A stretch of DNA of 64,000 bases from Epiperipatus broadwayi (lineage: Eukaryota; Onychophora; Udeonychophora; Euonychophora; Peripatidae), in NCBI GenBank assembly GCA_028023455.1, contig JAQFVV010000017.1, positions 5,484,098-5,548,097 on the forward strand. Direction: 5' to 3'. The notes beneath the pieces were generated by a model, which saw nothing but the letters and a program-made list of their open reading frames with translations, did not search any database and was not told where the DNA came from. This document shows positions 59,591 to 64,000 of this stretch, piece after piece (within the stretch, counting starts at the first letter, position 1; each line of letters begins with the position of its first letter). Both the position numbers and the translations under genes were made by a program.

Positions 59591-60278
59591 AGTGATTAGC
59601 AAAATGAAACAAATAGTTAATACTTAATGTATTTATTATCATACATTGGATTATTGTTCTCCTTGATTTAAGTCAATTCTACAGTTTTCTTTATCTACTA
59701 ATTTCATTTTGAAATTTATTATTTTATTTCTTGAATGAGTATCACTGTTTAATCTGTCATCACACTATATTATTTTTATTAGCGTTTTGTTAGAAACACT
59801 TTATGCTACACTTGAAAAATCTCTTTACGTACAATTTTCATGTTCTATATGACATGTTCTTTATGTTAATACTGTAACAGTCAGAAAACGTGTGACTCGT
59901 AAACATAGTGCAGAACTCGACCACCACACAGAACAGCAGCACCATCGAGGTAGCGAAGCCACCCGTGTTACTGAGTTCGAACATAGTTTATCGGTTCCAC
60001 AATACAATCCACGAAACAACGCATCTGATGCGACATTAGTAAATATTTCCTTAGGCACAGTGGTCAGGGATATGCAAGAGATTCATGATTTTATTCTCGA
60101 GTTAGCCAATAATCAAACTAATATTAATTAAACATTCATATTTACATAATCGAGGAAATATTATATAGAATGGGTATCGAATAAATGAAACGTAACTGCA
60201 GACGTATAGTTTAAAATTATTTATTAATACATTTTAATAAAACAATCATTTACTAATAATATTTTATGGATTCAAAGC

Positions 60279-60490
60279 TTCAGTAGCAGGATTTGCGACA
60301 TGATTATATTTTAAAGAATACATTTATTTATTTAGACATTATTTTATATTGAGGACTTCAGTAGCGGTATTTCCGATACTGTAATGTTTACAAAAGGAAT
60401 ACATTTATTTGTTTAGACATTATTTTATCTTGAGGACTCAGTAGCGGTATTTCCGATACTGTAATGTTTACAAAGGGAATTCACTTATTT
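60279..60490. repeat. Minisatellite-like repeat inside copy 2, period about 79 bp
   Basis: cagtagc(a/g)g starts at 60281, 60359 and 60439. The last two units share gtatttccgatactgtaatg and gaatacatttatttgtttag almost perfectly, while the first is more diverged. I saw no equally clear array in copy 1. Confidence 0.85.
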
Positions 60491-60795
60491 GAAGGCGTAA
60501 TCTAGCTACCTAAAATTCTCGAGTAAGTATTTCTAATGCATGCCTGGAGGGATTTATACCTTTGCAATGCAAGAGTCTAAAGTAAGATTTAAGAGTAGCG
60601 GCGGACATATATTTATTTAATTAAAATATTTATTTTATGACTAAGGGCAAACATTTATTTGAGAGTGAATTATGAAGATAATGCAGAGGCGGAGTGATAT
60701 ATAGAATAATAAAACTAAGTAAAGGAACACGTGGTACGCTTTAGAAAGGCGATATGGAATGGCAGTATATCGAAACTGCAATGCCGTGAATGAGT

Positions 60796-61017
60796 TTATA
60801 AGAATGTCGGGCTGGTCTCTGCCATCGGCCCGACGAAGTAAGGTGTCACATAAGCATAACCAGGGACAAGCGGTCCATGTCGCAGTTTGCCGGCTGGCTG
60901 CATGACGTTGTCAAGTCCTACGGGAGCACCCATTATGCCCGCTTGTGTAGGACGACTGGGGTTAATTTCAACCCTGAAGAATCCGGAAATTTCACGGCGG
61001 AATGGGTCATCGCGTCT
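60796..61017 (-). CDS. Exon-like open frame in element copy 2, unrecognised protein
   Basis: A strong minus-strand acceptor (TGTTACATTTTAG|) precedes a 73-codon frame ending in TAA (60796-60798). It starts RRDDPFRREISGFFRVEINP, has GIMGAPVGLDNVMQPAGK in the middle and ends GPMAETSPTFL. Composition is normal for a protein and far from the AT-driven chance frames around it. The plus strand is also open (stretches such as FAGWLHDVVKSYGSTHYA), so the coding strand is not beyond doubt. It could be the last exon of the element's gene. No family recognised. Confidence 0.4.
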   Translation of the reverse strand, partial: RRDDPFRREISGFFRVEINPSRPTQAGIMGAPVGLDNVMQPAGKLRHGPLVPGYAYVTPYFVGPMAETSPTFL

Positions 61018-61621
61018 CTAAAATGTAACACATGTATAATGTATAAACGATTATGATGAGATTTAAATAGATTTCTAACTCGGCCCTACATTATCAACAT
61101 TTACTAAAAAACGTTGGCGACTCTCAAAGAAATGTAATTTTCTAGAATTATTAATTAAGATTTAATAAATACAAAACCTATATAAACTGGGAGTTATTAC
61201 AACTAATATGCCAGCCATTTGCGAAGTAGTAGACCCTGCATTACAATAAATGATGCACTGAATGCGTGTCGATTTATATGAAAGTTAAGTTATTTAGGAA
61301 AGTAAATATTAATGAAAATTTGACACGCATTCATTGTTTTAAGCGATCATAGATTTAAACTTTGAAAATTGAGACAATTATGAGCATGCAATAATTAAAT
61401 AATAACTATAGATAAAAATGTAGATTATAGAAATACGCACCCAAGAAAGATAGAGTGAGGTAAGCTAGATTATTAGAGACATTTACACATTACATTAATT
61501 ATTCAATTTTAGTTATACAAATGATAGTTTTTACATTTTATAATTTAGATAAGTAATATGAAGAAGAGCTATAGCATGTTATTAGAGTACTCTAGAGTTT
61601 GAACACAGACAGGTACCTGTT

Positions 61622-61859
61622 TTATAAGAAGTTTTCTGATTCCATTAGTTTAGCAGCAAAAAGTTCACGAGTGGCAATTCTTTCTGGTATTTTGATATTT
61701 CATTTACTTTCACAGCAGCAGCAGCTTTCTCATTTATTTCAGGCAGCAGATCTTCATGGTGAATTTATGACGGGCAATGGCAAGTTCGGCATCCGATAGG
61801 CCATCTCCCGATGGAGAATAATCTAGGTGCTTTACTCGGTCATACCTTGGCAGGAACAA
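61622..61859 (-). pseudogene. Decayed coding segment of element copy 2
   Basis: Three successive minus-strand frames look coding. LFLPRYDRVKHLDYSPSGDG with LSDAELAIARHKFTM spans 61859-61752. LLPEINEKAAAAVKVNEI follows in a second frame (about 61746-61690). IPERIATRELFAAKLMESEN follows in a third (about 61690-61635). The switches imply two frameshifts. The order and similarity to 37755-37969 in copy 1 support a shared ancestral coding region. The plus-strand 66-codon frame at 61599-61799 is its antisense shadow. Confidence 0.5.
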
Positions 61860-62534
61860 ATTATTTTTATATTTTTGGAGATCTCAGTGATCGAGAGCAA
61901 AGCTAAAGTTGAAGTGAAATGTCTCCAGCAAGTCTAAGATGGCCTCTTTTCTTATCTTGATCTCTCACATTTTTGTTAAGGTATTTTTAGGTTCTACTTA
62001 ATCTGCCCTGAGGATAATCAATGCCTTTTGTTGGTTTTAATTATAAAGAAAGCTGCCGTTCTATTGTTTACATTTTACATTTACTAATTACATTTTGGGG
62101 AATTTTTCTTTAATTAAACTATTATCTATCACTGACCGATGCTTTTAAATTTCAAAGACAAAAAGGGAACATAAGATTATTTTAACTTTTAATTAAATAT
62201 TACATCAGATTTTTTTAGAATTATTATTAAACGAAATTTAAACAAAGCAATAAATACGAACTTTATAATCCAAAATAAATGATTAAAATTATACAAAATT
62301 ATATAACTAAAAGAAATCTAAATTATATTATTTTATCCCTATTTATTGCCTTTAATTTGAGATCGAAATGTGTGCGTGTTTATGCTGAATTCTACATATA
62401 TTTATACATTTTTAATATTGTTACACACACAATTCGATACCAAAAAGTTTAAATTTGGGCGGGATAGACCGGTCAGTGAGAGATGACAGAAAAAGGTGAA
62501 ACTTAAGATTCGAATACGAATCTTACTGTTTCAA

Positions 62535-64000
62535 TATATATACATTTATTATTTTGGCAAAGTCATTTTCTGTTGATGTTAAGTTAATCAAAATCTTTAC
62601 TTTAGATTTTATTCATTGTCATCAAAACTATTTATGTAACGGTTAAAATTTGGGTATTGCATATTGTATCAGATCAACATGAGTTTTCATGGCTGAAGGA
62701 TATCTCTTGATGCATTCTAATCTTTAAAACCATAATCTGCATGTCCAATAATAATCAAATAATACTTATTATCAAGAATATTATTTATGGTAATTTGAAA
62801 TAACACTAACATTCATAAAACAAGCAATTACACACCAAAGACTATTAATATTTACAATTCTGATACTATAGACACATGGACCTGTAAATTATGTCACCAG
62901 TAAACATACTCATTTCTAAATTAAAATTTTTAAAAGCATCAGCTAAAGTTTCATCTCTTATTGAGTTAATCATATACAAATAATTACATTTCTGACTACA
63001 GTACTTCAGATTCCAAAGTATAATAACTTTCCAGACAAAATGTCTTCAAAAATACCCTCATCAATTGTATAATATTTCCATGATAAATTCTCCAGGAAAA
63101 AAAATTAACATTTTACTTTTCACTTAACTAAGATTTCAATAATAATAATTTTATCACAGCTTTAAAACTTTTTACAATCCACTGTGCTGTCATTTACATC
63201 AATCTTTAATTATCAACATATTCTTTGCATGCATTCATTGCTATTTTTTTAAAAAAGTATAAGTCAATATATTATGCATAAAATTGCATTATATTATAAA
63301 ATTCAAACATTTCCATCTGTTAAAAATTATCAATTTATAATATATATATATATTCAGAAATTGTTTTATTTTTGCTCATGCTTTGAAAAGCTATTACAAA
63401 ACTAAAAGAATTTATGTATCGGTTTTCATAAAATCTCCATCTTTTTTTTTTAGCCATATCTTTTCAAACACACCTACAAAAAATAGGTATATATAAGGTT
63501 TATTTCTATCAGACCTTATTTTTTCATGCCAACAATAGTAGCTTCATTTTCAAAAATTCCCATATGTAATATCAACTTTTGGGGCTACTTTCAAAGACAA
63601 TTGTATTCGAGCCATGTATAATATATATTGTACTGCTAATGAATAGTGTTATATGTAAAATTGTTGTTTGCAATCATTAAAATAAAATCGTATATTTAAA
63701 CAACATAAAGATTTTGAAATCAAAATATCTCATTAAAAAAAAAAAAAAAGAAATCGATAAAAGTTTAAAGAGTTTTTATTATTAGTTAAAACAGTTTGCT
63801 AAAAGTGAGTAGTAATGTTTACAAATTAATTAATAGAGGGGAGAGAAAATTTAACTTGACAAAAACTAAACTATAGAAAAAATTAAGAAAGTGTACTTGG
63901 AAAGTTAGTTTATTAAAAAAAAATGCAGTTAGCCTGAGGGGGAGTGTAACTGAAAAAATTTAAAATATTAAAGAAAAAAAAGAAATCTTAAAAACAAAAA
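62535..64000. other. Non-coding stretch at right edge
   Basis: AT-rich, probably still DMTF1 intron or 5' flank. No Myb-repeat exon is visible. A short minus-strand frame near 63610-63550 (MARIQLSLKVAPKVDITYGN) is open but unrecognised. Confidence 0.4.

Larger units (their letters stand above)
59872..62534 (-). mobile_element. TA-flanked 2.7-kb transposon-like element, copy 2 (inverted)
   Basis: In window orientation it begins CTGTAACAGTCAG after TA and ends CTTACTGTTTCAA before TA. On its coding (minus) strand the order matches copy 1: TTGAAACAGTAAG end, hairpin aagattcgtattcgaatctt, gtttcacctttt, tatcccgcccaaatttaaac (62465-62448), protein-like segment (61859-61622), GC-rich exon-like frame (61017-60796), 3' block (60071-59872). 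The 80-codon plus-strand frame at 59892-60131 lies in the 3' block. Its copy 1 counterpart is not open, so it is probably not a gene. Confidence 0.65.

Noticed and set aside
59892-60131. 80-codon plus-strand frame, HSAELDHHTEQQHHRGSEAT..
   Set aside because: It reads like a protein and has an AG just upstream, but it lies in the 3' terminal block of the 2.7-kb element. The aligned block of copy 1 meets a stop almost at once, so I do not call a gene.
61599-61799. 66-codon plus-strand frame with QQQQ
   Set aside because: It is antisense to the AAAA-containing segment that is shared with copy 1 on the other strand.
53558-64000. Search for the upstream DMTF1 exon with the first Myb repeat
   Set aside because: No minus-strand segment resembling the expected GRSASSVKDRC-type sequence was found, so the exon is taken to lie outside the window.
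1-64000. CRISPR arrays, bacterial operons, rRNA genes
   Set aside because: Nothing of the kind is visible. The direct repeats seen are two- or three-copy tandem duplications without regular spacers, and the DNA is animal nuclear.

Overview
The window is a 64-kb piece of a very AT-rich animal nuclear genome. There is no operon structure, genes are sparse, introns have GT..AG borders, and transposon debris is abundant. The one confident host gene is a cyclin D-binding Myb-like transcription factor (DMTF1) on the minus strand. Its protein is close to the vertebrate one. The debris consists of RTE-type and other LINE relics, a mariner relic, tRNA-like SINE pieces and many fold-back MITEs. Together these suggest an invertebrate, perhaps an arthropod, but the sequence does not let me name a species.

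Layout. Bases 1 to about 27,500 are gene-poor DNA downstream of DMTF1. They hold LINE relics, several inverted-repeat elements (4116-4420, 5265-6150, 9362-9536, 10588-10960, 19991-20092, 24705-25480), local tandem duplications and one tRNA-like SINE fragment. From 27,548 to 53,557 lie eight DMTF1 coding exons (read right to left) in continuous phase. They encode the two C-terminal Myb-like repeats and the whole C-terminal tail to the stop codon. The introns are either tiny (78, 79 and 102 bp) or large (2.1, 6.5, 7.3 and 8.6 kb). The large ones contain a 1.5-kb TIR element (28784-30300), LINE relics, a 2.9-kb TA-flanked element (36787-39669), a mariner relic and several long palindromes. From 53,558 to 64,000 is presumably DMTF1 upstream intron. 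The first Myb repeat and the N-terminus were not found and probably lie beyond the right edge. This part holds an 820-bp near-complete palindrome, a decayed charged coding region and a second, inverted copy (59872-62534) of the 2.9-kb element.

The most interesting unexplained item is the pair of related 2.7-2.9 kb elements. Both are flanked by TA, share about 13-bp imperfect terminal inverted repeats, and carry a subterminal hairpin whose stem is kept while its sequence changes. Both also contain homologous, decayed protein-like segments, and one of them has a clean exon-like open frame. I cannot assign them to a named superfamily from sequence reading alone.
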